Of a stretch of DNA of 64,000 nucleotides, positions 24,632 through 33,556 are shown in pieces. The first letter of the stretch is position 1. Each line of letters begins with the position of its first letter. The DNA is taken from positions 20,251-84,250 of the forward strand of contig NZ_LHZQ01000215.1 in assembly GCF_001580915.1 (NCBI RefSeq), given 5' to 3'. The notes below the pieces were generated by a model. The model worked only from the letters and a program-made list of their open reading frames with translations, made no database searches and was not told where the DNA came from. This stretch comes from Acetobacter tropicalis (GTDB lineage Bacteria; Pseudomonadota; Alphaproteobacteria; Acetobacterales; Acetobacteraceae). The position numbers were made by a program, and so were the translations under genes.

Positions 24632-25630
24632 TCAGGCCCCCTTTTTCAGCTTTGCTTCAATGCAGTCCCATATGGCACCCGCTCCGTTGACGCCATCAAA
24701 ACGCTCCAGTTCCTGAAGGCCGGTAGGAGAAGTCACATTGATTTCCGTCAGGTAATCACCAATCACATCTATGCCCACAAAAATCAGACCGTGTTCCTTC
24801 AGGAACGGCCCGATGGCAGCACAGATCTCCTTGTCTCGCTCTGTCAGGGCCACTTTGCGCGCCACCCCCCCAACATGCATGTTGGAGCGGTGATCATCTC
24901 CTGATGGCACACGGTTAATCGCGCCTACAGGCAGGCCATCAACCAGAATAATGCGCTTGTCCCCCTGCTTTACGGCGGGTTCGTAACGCTGAATCATCAA
25001 CGGTTCACGAGAGCGCGCAAAGTGCATTTCCAGAAGAGCATTCAGATTCTGGTCATCTTCCTTGATACGAAAGATGCCACTGCCGCCATTGCCGAAAAGC
25101 GGTTTGACAATGATATCCCGCCAATGCGCACGAAAAGCCCGGATTTGCCCGACATCCCATGTGACCAGCGTAGGGGGCATGAGGTGTGGGAAATGCGTTA
25201 CCAGCAGTTTTTCAGGAGAATCCCGCACCCAGCGCGGATCATTGACCACCAGAGCCTTGTCTGCACCAATCCCATGAACGTGGTCCAGCAGATGGGTTGC
25301 GGTAATATAGGCCATATCAAATGGCGGGTCCTGCCGCATCAGCACCACATCCATCTCCCCCAGGGACCGACGAACAGGCTCGCCAAACGTGGCGTGATTA
25401 CCCTGCTCCCGCCGCACCGTGACAGAACGTAGGGAGGCGCTGACATGGGCAGAGGTTGCACCACCCGGCGAGGTTGTTCCCTCCCCAAGCGCCAGGGACG
25501 GAACTTCATACACAAACAGCTTGTGGCCGCGCCCCTGCGCCTCCAGCATCAACGCGAACGTAGAATCTCCGTTGATATCAACATGCTCCAGGGGGTCCAT
25601 CTGGACAGCAACATTCAATGGAGATGACAT
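24632..25630 (-). CDS. gshB: Glutathione synthetase
   Basis: This 332-aa ATP-grasp enzyme joins gamma-glutamylcysteine and glycine to form glutathione. Family features include the N-terminal [20 protein letters not shown] segment, [20 protein letters not shown], the ATP-binding [16 protein letters not shown] loop, and the C-terminal [18 protein letters not shown] motif. The ATG at 25630 is well placed, and length is normal. It is transcribed alone. gshA is not in the window. The product links functionally to the Atm1-type exporter if that exports glutathione adducts, which is inference. Confidence 0.97.
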   Translation of the reverse strand: MSSPLNVAVQMDPLEHVDINGDSTFALMLEAQGRGHKLFVYEVPSLALGEGTTSPGGATSAHVSASLRSVTVRREQGNHATFGEPVRRSLGEMDVVLMRQDPPFDMAYITATHLLDHVHGIGADKALVVNDPRWVRDSPEKLLVTHFPHLMPPTLVTWDVGQIRAFRAHWRDIIVKPLFGNGGSGIFRIKEDDQNLNALLEMHFARSREPLMIQRYEPAVKQGDKRIILVDGLPVGAINRVPSGDDHRSNMHVGGVARKVALTERDKEICAAIGPFLKEHGLIFVGIDVIGDYLTEINVTSPTGLQELERFDGVNGAGAIWDCIEAKLKKGA

Positions 25631-25736
25631 ACGCGCCCGCTTTCCTTAGAATTTCAGGGTCAAATGAGATAACTATCCGTTACCGTATCGCTGTTCTGTC
25701 CGGCTGTCCAAGGCACGAAAGCACGTCTCTTTCTCT

Positions 25737-27206
25737 TTAGTGTCGAGACGGCAGCAAAACGGCATTCTGGCCATGGCCTGCGGCATCACACTGCGTCCGC
25801 ACGTGGTAGAGCGCATATCGCTCACCCACCGCGCCATCACGTTCCCGCGCAAGATCCTGTTCCTGTGAAAGCACTGTGAACAGTGCGGTATCCGGCATGT
25901 CATGCCGCCGCCGACTACGGATGAGGTATCCTTCCCCACACGCAGCCTTCGGAAAGGTAAACAGACTCCACCGGGGCTCAACCGCCACAACCGGGCGGCC
26001 TACAGGGGCATAAAACGCCAGTTCAGCAGCCAGACCATATTCATCCGCAATCAGAACAGAGTCGGCAGGCACGTGCGCCACAACAATCCGGCCAAAATCC
26101 GGCCATCCCCCCATCTGGCGTAATGTCATGTCCAAATGCGGAGAAAGTTTAAGCGGGGACGCCACCGCCTGAATGACAATCAGCGCCACAAGGGCAATAC
26201 CCACCCCGCTGGCGACCTTCCACCCGCGCCAACGGGGCAGCGCCGCCGCCATGGCCAGTGCCGGATAAAGAACAACAGGCCAGTTTGCCTGCACCCGCGC
26301 TCCTACGGCATGCTGCACAAATACAGCCAGTGGCACCAAAATCATGCACAGCAGCAGGCGCGAGAACGAGTCCCGCTGTTTCCACAGCACCACGCAGCCG
26401 CCGATAAAAAACAGGAATACACCGGGGGACATCAACCCGACCTGTCCGCCCACCAACTCGCTGAAATAGGTCAGCATTCTGGCAGGATGCCAGTCTCCGG
26501 TGCGGCCTCCCTGCTTCATGAAGCTGGCCCAGTGATGCGAGGCATTCCACCAGACAACCGGACTGACACACACAGCGGCCACAGCACCGCCCAGCCATGG
26601 CCACCACGTTTTCAACCATCCCCTGCCCGCCTGAGTAGCGAGAAGCCATACCCCCATGCCGCCTGCGGGAAGAAGCGCTGTGTATTTGCTATCAAACCCG
26701 AGCCCCACGGCAGCCCCAACCAGCAACCACCATGCACCGTTGCCGGTTACGCAAAGACGCCCAAGACTCCACACCATCAGCGTCATGAAAAGCAGGAGGG
26801 GGGTATCCGGCGTCATCAACAGTGTGCCAACACCAAGCGCTACAGTTCCGTTCAGCAAAACTGCGGTACGCACCCCTGCTCTTTGAGCATCTTTCGCACT
26901 GTAACCCGCCAGATGCTGTAACCAGTCCCGCGTTGCCATTGCCAGCAGAATCGTGCCGACTGCAGCGGACAAAGGCCCCAAGAACCTTACGCCACAGGCA
27001 TTATCTCCTGCTACCAACAAACCAAGCTTGATGAACACCGCCACCATTGGAGGATGATCGAGATATCCGGCAGCAGGCGCCAAGGCCCACAGGCGGTAAT
27101 AGGCTTCGTCCGGCGTGAGAGGCACCACAGCCCCCATGACAATCCGGATGGCGGTAAGCACCAACAGTGCCAGCCCCCACCCATAATAGGGAGACTTCAG
27201 ATGCAT
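25737..27206 (-). CDS. ArnT/PMT-like membrane glycosyltransferase (GT39/GT83 type)
   Basis: This 489-aa polytopic protein has the N-terminal periplasmic-loop motif TPDEAYYRLWALAPAAGYLDHPP, as in ArnT and related enzymes that transfer sugars from polyprenyl phosphate to lipid or protein acceptors. About eleven further hydrophobic spans follow, and then a soluble C-terminal region (about 380-489). I prefer ATG 27206, 11 bases beyond the stop of the GT2 gene; ATG 27260 would overlap that gene by 43 bases. Together with the GT2-GtrA gene it suggests synthesis of a polyprenyl-phosphate sugar and its transfer across the inner membrane. The acceptor is unknown. Confidence 0.85.
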   Translation of the reverse strand: MHLKSPYYGWGLALLVLTAIRIVMGAVVPLTPDEAYYRLWALAPAAGYLDHPPMVAVFIKLGLLVAGDNACGVRFLGPLSAAVGTILLAMATRDWLQHLAGYSAKDAQRAGVRTAVLLNGTVALGVGTLLMTPDTPLLLFMTLMVWSLGRLCVTGNGAWWLLVGAAVGLGFDSKYTALLPAGGMGVWLLATQAGRGWLKTWWPWLGGAVAAVCVSPVVWWNASHHWASFMKQGGRTGDWHPARMLTYFSELVGGQVGLMSPGVFLFFIGGCVVLWKQRDSFSRLLLCMILVPLAVFVQHAVGARVQANWPVVLYPALAMAAALPRWRGWKVASGVGIALVALIVIQAVASPLKLSPHLDMTLRQMGGWPDFGRIVVAHVPADSVLIADEYGLAAELAFYAPVGRPVVAVEPRWSLFTFPKAACGEGYLIRSRRRHDMPDTALFTVLSQEQDLARERDGAVGERYALYHVRTQCDAAGHGQNAVLLPSRH

Positions 27207-27217
27207 GGGGAAGAAGC

Positions 27218-28339
27218 TCACACGCGCCAGACGACGGTAGAGGAGACGGCATAGTTCCATACAACCGCCAGAATGGCGCCCGCCACACTGGCTTGGGTCA
27301 GTCCCTCATGCGCCTGGAACAGCATTTGCGCGACGCCCACGTTGGCCACCGCACCTATGGAACACACCAGCATGAAAGCCAGTAGGCCACCCACAAACCG
27401 AAGACCACGCAGGCGCTTATCCCGATAGGTGATGTTATTATCGAGCACAAAATTGAGGATCATGGCGACAACTGTGCCAACCCCTTGCGCCACGGGAAAA
27501 TCGCCCCCCATGGTGCGAATGCTCTGCATGACCGCCAGATTGACGCCAACCCCTACAGAACCCACCAGACAGAATGCCACAAAACGCAATGGCAACCAGC
27601 CACGACAAAGCTTGTCCAACACCAGCGCCAGAAACTGGAGCATGACCAGCGCATCCAGTTTGCTCTCACCGGCAAGTCTGGCCCGGAACCCACAGGGCAC
27701 TTCCTGCACGCGCAACGGCTTGGAAGAAGACAGCAGAAGATCCAGTAAAATCTTGAACCCGGTTCCGGAAAGGCGTGGGGCAACAGCCGCAAACACATCC
27801 TGCCGTAACGCGAAAAAGCCACTCATCGGGTCACTTAACCGGACGGGCAGAACCATCTGCGCCAGCTTTATTCCACCGTCAGAAAGCGCGTGGCGCCATG
27901 CGTTTGCCAGTCCGGCATTGTTGCCACCTTCAACGTGGCGGCTTCCGACAGCAATATCACACTCGCCGCTTTGCACGGCGTCAATCAGCGCGCCAAGACG
28001 GGAGTCGTCGTGCTGAAGGTCTCCGTCCATCACCGCCACAATCTGGGCGGAGGACGACAAAGCTCCTTCAATAACTGCGGAGGAAAGGCCGCGCCGCCCA
28101 ACCCGGCAAAGGCCGCGCACCCGCGCATCCTTTTGGGCAAGCGCCCTTACGGCCTGCGTGGTGCCATCAGGTGAATTGTCATCCACAAACACCACTTCCC
28201 AATGGCGGCCAGCCAGCGCGCGATCCAGAGCCGCCACCAACGGCGCAATATTCCTGACTTCATTATAGCAAGGAATAATGACACTGATGTCAGGACCGCC
28301 ACGCGCAGCGCCCGGCAATGCCGGAGCGTCTGAAATCAC
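27218..28339 (-). CDS. Family 2 glycosyltransferase fused to GtrA-like membrane domain
   Basis: This 373-aa protein has an N-terminal GT2 domain (SVIIPCYNEVRNI, VVFVDDNSPDGT, VMDGDLQHD; about residues 15-235) of the dolichyl-phosphate-mannose-synthase type. The C-terminal domain has four spans resembling GtrA (about 245-373). Such fusions make polyprenyl-phosphate sugars and may help flip them. The start is GTG at 28337-28339, preceded by GGAAGG. It overlaps the Lrp gene stop by four bases (GTGA), so its translation depends on that gene. It feeds naturally into the downstream ArnT-like enzyme. Confidence 0.87.
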   Translation of the reverse strand: MISDAPALPGAARGGPDISVIIPCYNEVRNIAPLVAALDRALAGRHWEVVFVDDNSPDGTTQAVRALAQKDARVRGLCRVGRRGLSSAVIEGALSSSAQIVAVMDGDLQHDDSRLGALIDAVQSGECDIAVGSRHVEGGNNAGLANAWRHALSDGGIKLAQMVLPVRLSDPMSGFFALRQDVFAAVAPRLSGTGFKILLDLLLSSSKPLRVQEVPCGFRARLAGESKLDALVMLQFLALVLDKLCRGWLPLRFVAFCLVGSVGVGVNLAVMQSIRTMGGDFPVAQGVGTVVAMILNFVLDNNITYRDKRLRGLRFVGGLLAFMLVCSIGAVANVGVAQMLFQAHEGLTQASVAGAILAVVWNYAVSSTVVWRV

Positions 28340-28821
28340 GGACGACTACCTTCCGATCCGACAACGAGCGGCACCCCGGTTCTCTCCAGACTTGTGCGAA
28401 TGGTTTGCAAAGTCTGCACCCGGATAACGTGTGGTCCTTCGGTCAGCCGTCGGGTCAACTGGTTTTCATGGGCGGCATCCCGCGCAATCAGGCGCACCAG
28501 AAAATCACCTCCACCGCGAATCATGTGGCATTCGCGCACTTCCGGCCACTGGGCCAGCTCCTGCTCAAACGCGGAAAGAATGGCCTCTTTTTGGCTATCC
28601 AGACCAATCAGCGCGAAAAACGTAATCGGCCAGCCCAGCATTCCGGCATCTGGCTCGGCGTGGTAGCCGCGAATAACCCCCAGTTCCTCCAGGCGCCGCA
28701 CGCGCCGCAGGCACGGCGGGGCCGATATCCCCACACGCCGCGCCAGCTCCACATTGGTCATCCGGCCATCGTCTTGCAGTTCCGCCACAATACGCAGGTC
28801 AACAGCGTCAAGTTCTGTCAC
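28336..28821 (-). CDS. Lrp/AsnC family transcriptional regulator
   Basis: This 161-aa protein has an N-terminal winged helix-turn-helix (DLRIVAELQDDGRMTNVELARRVGIS, recognition region about 22-48) and a C-terminal RAM/AsnC ligand domain (about 65-145) with ECHMIRGGGDFLVRLIARD. The start is GTG 28819-28821. It is the first gene of a coupled unit with two membrane glycosyltransferases, so they may be coregulated or autoregulated together. The ligand is unknown; family members usually sense amino acids. Confidence 0.9.
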   Translation of the reverse strand: MTELDAVDLRIVAELQDDGRMTNVELARRVGISAPPCLRRVRRLEELGVIRGYHAEPDAGMLGWPITFFALIGLDSQKEAILSAFEQELAQWPEVRECHMIRGGGDFLVRLIARDAAHENQLTRRLTEGPHVIRVQTLQTIRTSLERTGVPLVVGSEGSRP

Positions 28822-29016
28822 CTTATCTGTTCCATTTTACGCCGCAGCCTTTTCCTGAACATCTTGCCCCGTATATGCCATGCGTCTGCATGGCTCGCAA
28901 ACCACTTACGCCTCTTGCCCAAACGGAAGGCTCCCGCCATATCGCAAGCAGGAATATTAAGGTGCGTGCCACGCGCTGCTTCACACTGACATTCACCAGG
29001 AAGGCCTGCCTGAACA
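28822..29016. promoter_or_regulatory. Divergent promoter region, lrp-type gene / trxB
   Basis: This 195-base gap lies between divergent genes. It should carry promoters for the Lrp-glycosyltransferase unit and for trxB. The trxB side ends with AGGAAGG at about 29000, a good ribosome-binding site. No OxyR- or Lrp-like palindrome is clear by eye. Confidence 0.4.
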
Positions 29017-29967
29017 ATGACTGAGACCATTACAACTGAACTGCTGGTTATTGGCGCTGGCCCTGCTGGCTACACGGCGGCCATTTACGCAGCCCGTGCA
29101 AATCTCAAGCCAGTTCTTGTGGCGGGTCTTCAGCCTGGTGGCCAGCTCATGATCACGACCGATGTTGAAAACTATCCCGGCTTTGCCGAGGCCGTGCAAG
29201 GCCCGTGGCTGATGGAACAGATGGCGGCGCAAGCCGAACATGTGGGAGCCCGTATTCAGCACGACATCATTACATCGGTGGATTTCCAAGCTGGCTCCCC
29301 TTTCCGGATGGTGGGAGATTCCGGCACGCAGTATGTTGCAAAGTCCGTGATTATCGCCACCGGTGCACAGGCAAAATGGCTGGGCCTGCCCAGTGAGAAG
29401 CGTCTGCAAGGGGCTGGTGTTTCCGCCTGCGCAACATGCGATGGGTTTTTCTACCGTGGCAAAAACGTGGTGGTAGTGGGCGGCGGCAACACTGCCGTTG
29501 AAGAAGCCCTGTATCTGACGCACCACGCAGCACACGTTACCCTTGTGCACCGGCGCGATACGCTGCGGGCTGAAAAAATCCTGCAGGACCGTTTCTTCGC
29601 CAACCCGAAAACTTCCATTATCTGGAACAGTGTAGTGGAGGACATTCTGGCCGATGGCACGCCAGCCGTTGTCTCGGGCATCAAGCTCCGCAACACACAG
29701 GACAACACAACAACCGTTTATCCTACGGATGGTGTTTTCATCGCTATTGGGCATTCTCCCAACACGGGCATTTTCGCAAACCAGCTTTCACTGGATGACG
29801 AAGGCTATATTCTGACCACCCCCGGCTCGACCCACACATCTGTGCCCGGCGTATTTGCCGCAGGCGACGTACAGGACAAGATCTACCGTCAGGCCGTAAC
29901 GGCAGCGGGAAGCGGCTGCATGGCGGCGCTGGATGCCGAGCGCTATCTGGCTGAAATACAGGACTAA
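29017..29967 (+). CDS. trxB: Thioredoxin-disulfide reductase
   Basis: This 316-aa NADPH-dependent flavoenzyme reduces thioredoxin. It has an FAD-binding GAGPAGYTAAIYAARA (about 13-28), the redox-active C138-A-T-C141 in the SACATCDGFF motif, the NADPH-binding GGGNTAVEEA, and the second FAD motif GVFAAGDVQD near the C-terminus. Length is typical of low-molecular-weight bacterial TrxB. The ATG at 29017 has AGGAAGG upstream. A LysR gene follows on the same strand, an arrangement also common in other alphaproteobacteria. Confidence 0.97.
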   Translation: MTETITTELLVIGAGPAGYTAAIYAARANLKPVLVAGLQPGGQLMITTDVENYPGFAEAVQGPWLMEQMAAQAEHVGARIQHDIITSVDFQAGSPFRMVGDSGTQYVAKSVIIATGAQAKWLGLPSEKRLQGAGVSACATCDGFFYRGKNVVVVGGGNTAVEEALYLTHHAAHVTLVHRRDTLRAEKILQDRFFANPKTSIIWNSVVEDILADGTPAVVSGIKLRNTQDNTTTVYPTDGVFIAIGHSPNTGIFANQLSLDDEGYILTTPGSTHTSVPGVFAAGDVQDKIYRQAVTAAGSGCMAALDAERYLAEIQD

Positions 29968-30020
29968 TCACAGCAGGTCTCTTGACCACGCCTTACAATT
30001 ACTGCACGTAATGAACGAAT

Positions 30021-30036
30021 GGTATGAATTCATACC
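30021..30036. promoter_or_regulatory. Perfect 16-bp palindrome upstream of the LysR gene
   Basis: GGTATGAATTCATACC reads identically on both strands and lies 35 bases before the LysR GTG. A perfect dyad in this position is a plausible operator, most simply for autoregulation by the LysR protein. It contains the T-N-A symmetry expected of a LysR box, though with shorter spacing than the classic T-N11-A. Confidence 0.5.
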
Positions 30037-30071
30037 GTTAATCACTTTATTCAATATTGCAGGAGGCATGC

Positions 30072-30953
30072 GTGGACTGGGACAAACTCCGGGTTTTCCA
30101 TGCTGTAGCCGAAGCGGGTTCCTTTACCCACGCTGGAGATGTCCTGAACCTGAGCCAATCTGCTGTTTCTCGGCAGATTTCGGCTCTGGAGGACGTTCTT
30201 CAGGTTCCTCTTTTTCACCGCCACGCCCGGGGACTGATCCTCACTGAACAGGGCGAGACGCTGCATAAGACGGTGCGCGAAGTCTTTTCAAAACTTGAAA
30301 TGACCCAAACGCTTTTAACCGAAAGCAAGGAAAAGGCAGCCGGTCGGCTACGGGTTACAACCACTACAGGCTTTGGCAATTGCTGGCTTATGCCACGGCT
30401 GCACAAGTTTATGTCCGCCAATCCCGATATCGATATCTGCCTGATTCTGGAAGATAACGATCTTGATCTTGGCATGAGAGAAGCCGATGTGGCCGTGCGT
30501 ATGCATGCCCCACGCCAGCCTGACCTCATTCAGCGGCATCTGGCGGATTTCCATCTGCCTATTTTTGCGGCCCCACTTTATATAGAAAAGTATGGCACCC
30601 CCAAATCCATTGAAGATATCAGCACACACCAGCTTGTTCTTTTCGGAGAACATCATCCGCCGGTAGCGCATATCAACTGGCTGTCTGAAGCAATCCGTCA
30701 CAATGGTACCAAGCAGCAGGCCCGGCTGGAAGTCAACAGCATGGCCGCCATGGCATCCGCCATCGCATCCGGCTTGGGTATAGGCTCCATTCCCACTTAC
30801 GCGGCAAAAGAATTTCCGGATCTGGTTCAGATTCTTCCTGAAGTTGCCACGCCAACAGTGGACGCCTATTTTGTCTATCCGGAAGAGCTTCGGAGCTCCA
30901 AGCGTGTAGCCGTGTTCCGTGACTTCCTGATGAGCGAATTGGGAATCCGCTAA
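30072..30953 (+). CDS. LysR family transcriptional regulator
   Basis: This 293-aa regulator has an N-terminal winged helix-turn-helix (VFHAVAEAGSFTHAGDVLNL followed by SQSAVSRQISALED, about 7-60) and a periplasmic-binding-protein-like effector domain (about 90-290). The start is GTG 30072, because AGGAGG lies 6 bases upstream (30061-30066); an in-frame TTG at 30057 falls on the wrong side of that site. The effector is unknown. It follows trxB by about 100 bases with a perfect palindrome between them, so independent or autoregulated transcription is likely. Confidence 0.92.
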   Translation: MDWDKLRVFHAVAEAGSFTHAGDVLNLSQSAVSRQISALEDVLQVPLFHRHARGLILTEQGETLHKTVREVFSKLEMTQTLLTESKEKAAGRLRVTTTTGFGNCWLMPRLHKFMSANPDIDICLILEDNDLDLGMREADVAVRMHAPRQPDLIQRHLADFHLPIFAAPLYIEKYGTPKSIEDISTHQLVLFGEHHPPVAHINWLSEAIRHNGTKQQARLEVNSMAAMASAIASGLGIGSIPTYAAKEFPDLVQILPEVATPTVDAYFVYPEELRSSKRVAVFRDFLMSELGIR

Positions 30954-30982
30954 AAGCAGCGTTTCTGCTTTCATTTCCTTCC

Positions 30983-31012
30983 AAAAAAGCTCCCCTTCGG
31001 GGGAGCTTTTTT
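30983..31012. terminator. Bidirectional rho-independent terminator
   Basis: AAAAAAGCTCCCC-TTCG-GGGGAGCTTTTTT is a perfect stem with a TTCG tetraloop between the convergent LysR and manC-type genes. Confidence 0.96.
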
Positions 31013-31032
31013 GTTATTTGTGCTTTTATTTA

Positions 31033-32472
31033 TCAGTTTCTATTATAACTGTCTTCAATACGGATAATATCGTCTTCTCCCAAATATGCACCTGATTGCA
31101 CCTCAATCAGCGTCAATGGGATCTTTCCCGGATTTTCCAGCCGGTGCGTGCATCCCTGCGGCAAATACACACTCTCATTTTCGCGCAGCAAAAGCTGCTC
31201 TTCATCCCGCGTTACCAGAGCCACACCCGCCACTACCACCCAGTGCTCGGAACGATGGAAGTGTTTCTGCAAGGAAAGCTTGCCACCGGGGTTCACCACA
31301 ATCCGCTTTACCTGAAAACGGTCGTTACAGATCAACCCTTCATAAAACCCCCAGGGCCGGTAACATCTCTGGTGCGTAAAGGCTTCTGAGCGCCCGTCCC
31401 GCTTCAACTGATCCACCAGTTTCTTAACGTTCTGCGCCTGACTTTTATGCGTCACCAGCACTGCGTCAGACGTCACCACCACAACCACATCATCCAGACC
31501 AGATACAGCAGTGAGCATCCCTTCCGAGCGAACGTAACACCCGTGCGCTCCTTCCGTCAGAACATCCCCAATCAGAACGTTATTGTCCGCATCCTTGTTA
31601 CTGATATCCCACAGGGCATCCCAACTTCCTACGTCAGACCAGCCCAGATCTGCCGGGATAACGGCTGAAACATCGGTTTTTTCAGCAATGGCGTAATCGA
31701 TGGAAATATCCGGTGCCTGAGCAAACGCGTCTTTATCAAGCCGGATAAAGTCCAGATCCGTTGTTCGCTTTTCAAAAGCAGCCTGCACATGCTCCAGCAC
31801 CTGCGGGGCATATTTGTGCATCTCTTCCAGCAATACATCCGCGCGGAAGACGAACATGCCTGAATTCCAGAAATAGTTTCCATCCTCCACAAAACCTTTG
31901 GCTACATCTGCCGACGGTTTTTCACGAAACGAACGAATAACAAACGCTCCGTCCACTCCGGGCAGCGGCTCGCCTTTTTCAATATAGCCATAACCCGTTT
32001 CCGGGCGTGTGGGAGTCATGCCGAATGTGACAATCCGCCCGAGCCGGGCAGCTTCAACCGCTTTTTCCATAACGGTTTGCAGCGCAGGATGATTTTTGAT
32101 TTCCGCATCCGCTGGCATCATCCACAGAATGGCCTGCGGGTTTGTCTGGGCCACCAGCAGAGCTGCCGCCGCAATGGCAGGGGCTGAATTACGCCCTACC
32201 GGCTCAAGCAGAATACTTGGTCTTTCAACCATCACTTCACGCAACTGCTCTGCAATAAGAAAACGGTGTTCTTCATTGCAAACAATAACAGGGGGCGCAA
32301 AACCAGCAGAATGTCCCCGCAGGACTGTTTCCTGCAGCATGCTGCGCTCACTCAGTAATGCCCAGAGCTGCTTGGGAAAACTGGCTCGAGACATGGGCCA
32401 GAGACGGCTCCCGGTCCCACCAGACAACACGACAGGCACAATGCCTGATTCCGTCTTACCGCCCTGCCCCAT
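31033..32472 (-). CDS. manC: Mannose-1-phosphate guanylyltransferase / mannose-6-phosphate isomerase
   Basis: This 479-aa bifunctional type II enzyme has an N-terminal nucleotidyltransferase with GGTGSRLWPMSRASFPKQL (about residues 17-35) and a C-terminal cupin isomerase domain (about 330-475) with RPWGFYEGL and QKHFHRSEHWVVVAG. It supplies GDP-mannose for exopolysaccharide or lipopolysaccharide. Equivalent genes are called manC, algA or xanB. ATG 32472 follows AAGGACTG; an in-frame GTG at 32511 is unlikely. It is divergent from mucR across an AT-rich 400-base region, so MucR may control it; that is inference. Confidence 0.95.
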   Translation of the reverse strand: MGQGGKTESGIVPVVLSGGTGSRLWPMSRASFPKQLWALLSERSMLQETVLRGHSAGFAPPVIVCNEEHRFLIAEQLREVMVERPSILLEPVGRNSAPAIAAAALLVAQTNPQAILWMMPADAEIKNHPALQTVMEKAVEAARLGRIVTFGMTPTRPETGYGYIEKGEPLPGVDGAFVIRSFREKPSADVAKGFVEDGNYFWNSGMFVFRADVLLEEMHKYAPQVLEHVQAAFEKRTTDLDFIRLDKDAFAQAPDISIDYAIAEKTDVSAVIPADLGWSDVGSWDALWDISNKDADNNVLIGDVLTEGAHGCYVRSEGMLTAVSGLDDVVVVVTSDAVLVTHKSQAQNVKKLVDQLKRDGRSEAFTHQRCYRPWGFYEGLICNDRFQVKRIVVNPGGKLSLQKHFHRSEHWVVVAGVALVTRDEEQLLLRENESVYLPQGCTHRLENPGKIPLTLIEVQSGAYLGEDDIIRIEDSYNRN

Positions 32473-32872
32473 TTTTACAGTCCTTGTTTTTATGTTCTGA
32501 CAAATCGCCACTGTTGTTCAGCATTGTCTCGGGCAAACTTCAAGATAAACAGCGTACAGCCTGAGACCGGCCTTAATAGCCCCCTGATGAAAGCTGATCA
32601 TCCTGCCTTAAAATACCAGCACAACGCCGATCAGATGGTTATGGTTGCAAAAAATGACTACTCATTCTTCAGACGTTTCCACAGCACGCAGAAACAGAGA
32701 TTACAAAACGTTTATTTTACTTGACGTTTATCTTTGCCCTTCCCACAAAATGGCTACTCGATAAAGAAAAGACGCTTTATTCAGCGCCATTTCAATATTT
32801 TCTATTCACAAACAAGAATACTGATAGTATGTGTTACTGCATATCAGCCGATAAAATAAAAATGGATCCATC
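32473..32872. promoter_or_regulatory. AT-rich divergent regulatory region, manC / mucR
   Basis: This 400-base gap has no credible gene and becomes strongly AT-rich from about 32640 to the mucR start. It carries ACGTTTAT twice, at 32708-32715 and 32724-32731, start-to-start spacing 16 bases. Related ACGTTT (32673-32678) and GACGCTTTAT (32771-32780) copies lie nearby. MucR-family proteins bind AT-rich DNA with T-A steps, so this is a plausible site of autoregulation and control of manC. Confidence 0.5.
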
Positions 32873-33334
32873 ATGACTGAGAACCAGAGCTACCCCATCA
32901 TTCTCGACCTGGTTGCGGAAATTGTTTCTGCCCACGTCTCCAATAACGCAACGGACCCGGCAACGATCCCAGCCCTGATAAAAGATGTTTATCAGGCTCT
33001 GAAATCAGCGGATCAGCCGGTCAGCGAACCTGAAAAACTTCAGCCTGCCGTTCCGGTCAAGCGCTCCGTTTTCCCTGACTACATCATCTGTCTGGAAGAT
33101 GGTAAAAAACTGAAAATGCTTAAGCGCCACCTGCAAAGCGCTTACGGCATGACCCCTGAACAGTACCGTGAACGCTGGGGCCTGCCTGCCGATTACCCCA
33201 TGGTTGCTCCAAACTATGCGGAACGTCGTTCCACTCTGGCCCGTGAAATTGGCCTCGGCCGCAAGATCCACGCCACTCCGGAAGGGGAAGATGCAAATGG
33301 TCGCGGTCGTCGCACCAAGAAAGCATCTGCCTGA
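32873..33334 (+). CDS. mucR: MucR/Ros family transcriptional regulator
   Basis: This 153-aa protein has the Ros/MucR DNA-binding domain at residues about 63-135: IICLEDGKKLKMLKRHL, then MTPEQYRERWGLPADYP and MVAPNYAERRSTLAREIGLG. In the zinc-finger position the first Cys and first His are present. The second Cys is Asp and the fourth ligand position is Ala/Tyr (HLQSAYGM), so it probably folds with weak or no zinc, as shown for some rhizobial Ros homologues. MucR proteins repress or activate exopolysaccharide, motility and cell-cycle genes. The C-terminal tail is basic. A terminator follows at 33346. Confidence 0.93.
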   Translation: MTENQSYPIILDLVAEIVSAHVSNNATDPATIPALIKDVYQALKSADQPVSEPEKLQPAVPVKRSVFPDYIICLEDGKKLKMLKRHLQSAYGMTPEQYRERWGLPADYPMVAPNYAERRSTLAREIGLGRKIHATPEGEDANGRGRRTKKASA

Positions 33335-33345
33335 GGATAGGACAG

Positions 33346-33387
33346 AACCCCGTGAGCACTCCTCTGGTTCGTGCTGACGGGGTTTTT
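33346..33387 (+). terminator. Rho-independent terminator of mucR
   Basis: AACCCCGTGAGCAC (33346-33359) pairs with GTGCTGACGGGGTT (33371-33384) with one mismatch, followed by a T-run. Confidence 0.92.
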
Positions 33388-33556
33388 AGGTATTGACGAA
33401 CAATACCGCCATAGTGAAAGCTTAAATGCGTAATCTGGTTTGATGTCACAGGATACGCATTTTGGTTTTGGTGGTGGTATTCTCTGAAAAAAAGAGAGCG
33501 CCTAGATTACCCACTCCATAATGTGGTCAGATCATAAGTGAGTCCGGAAGGTAAGT

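Noticed and set aside
24632..25630. gshB and the Atm1-type exporter as a glutathione export system
   Set aside because: They are 20 kb apart in separate units; the functional link is only a family-level idea.
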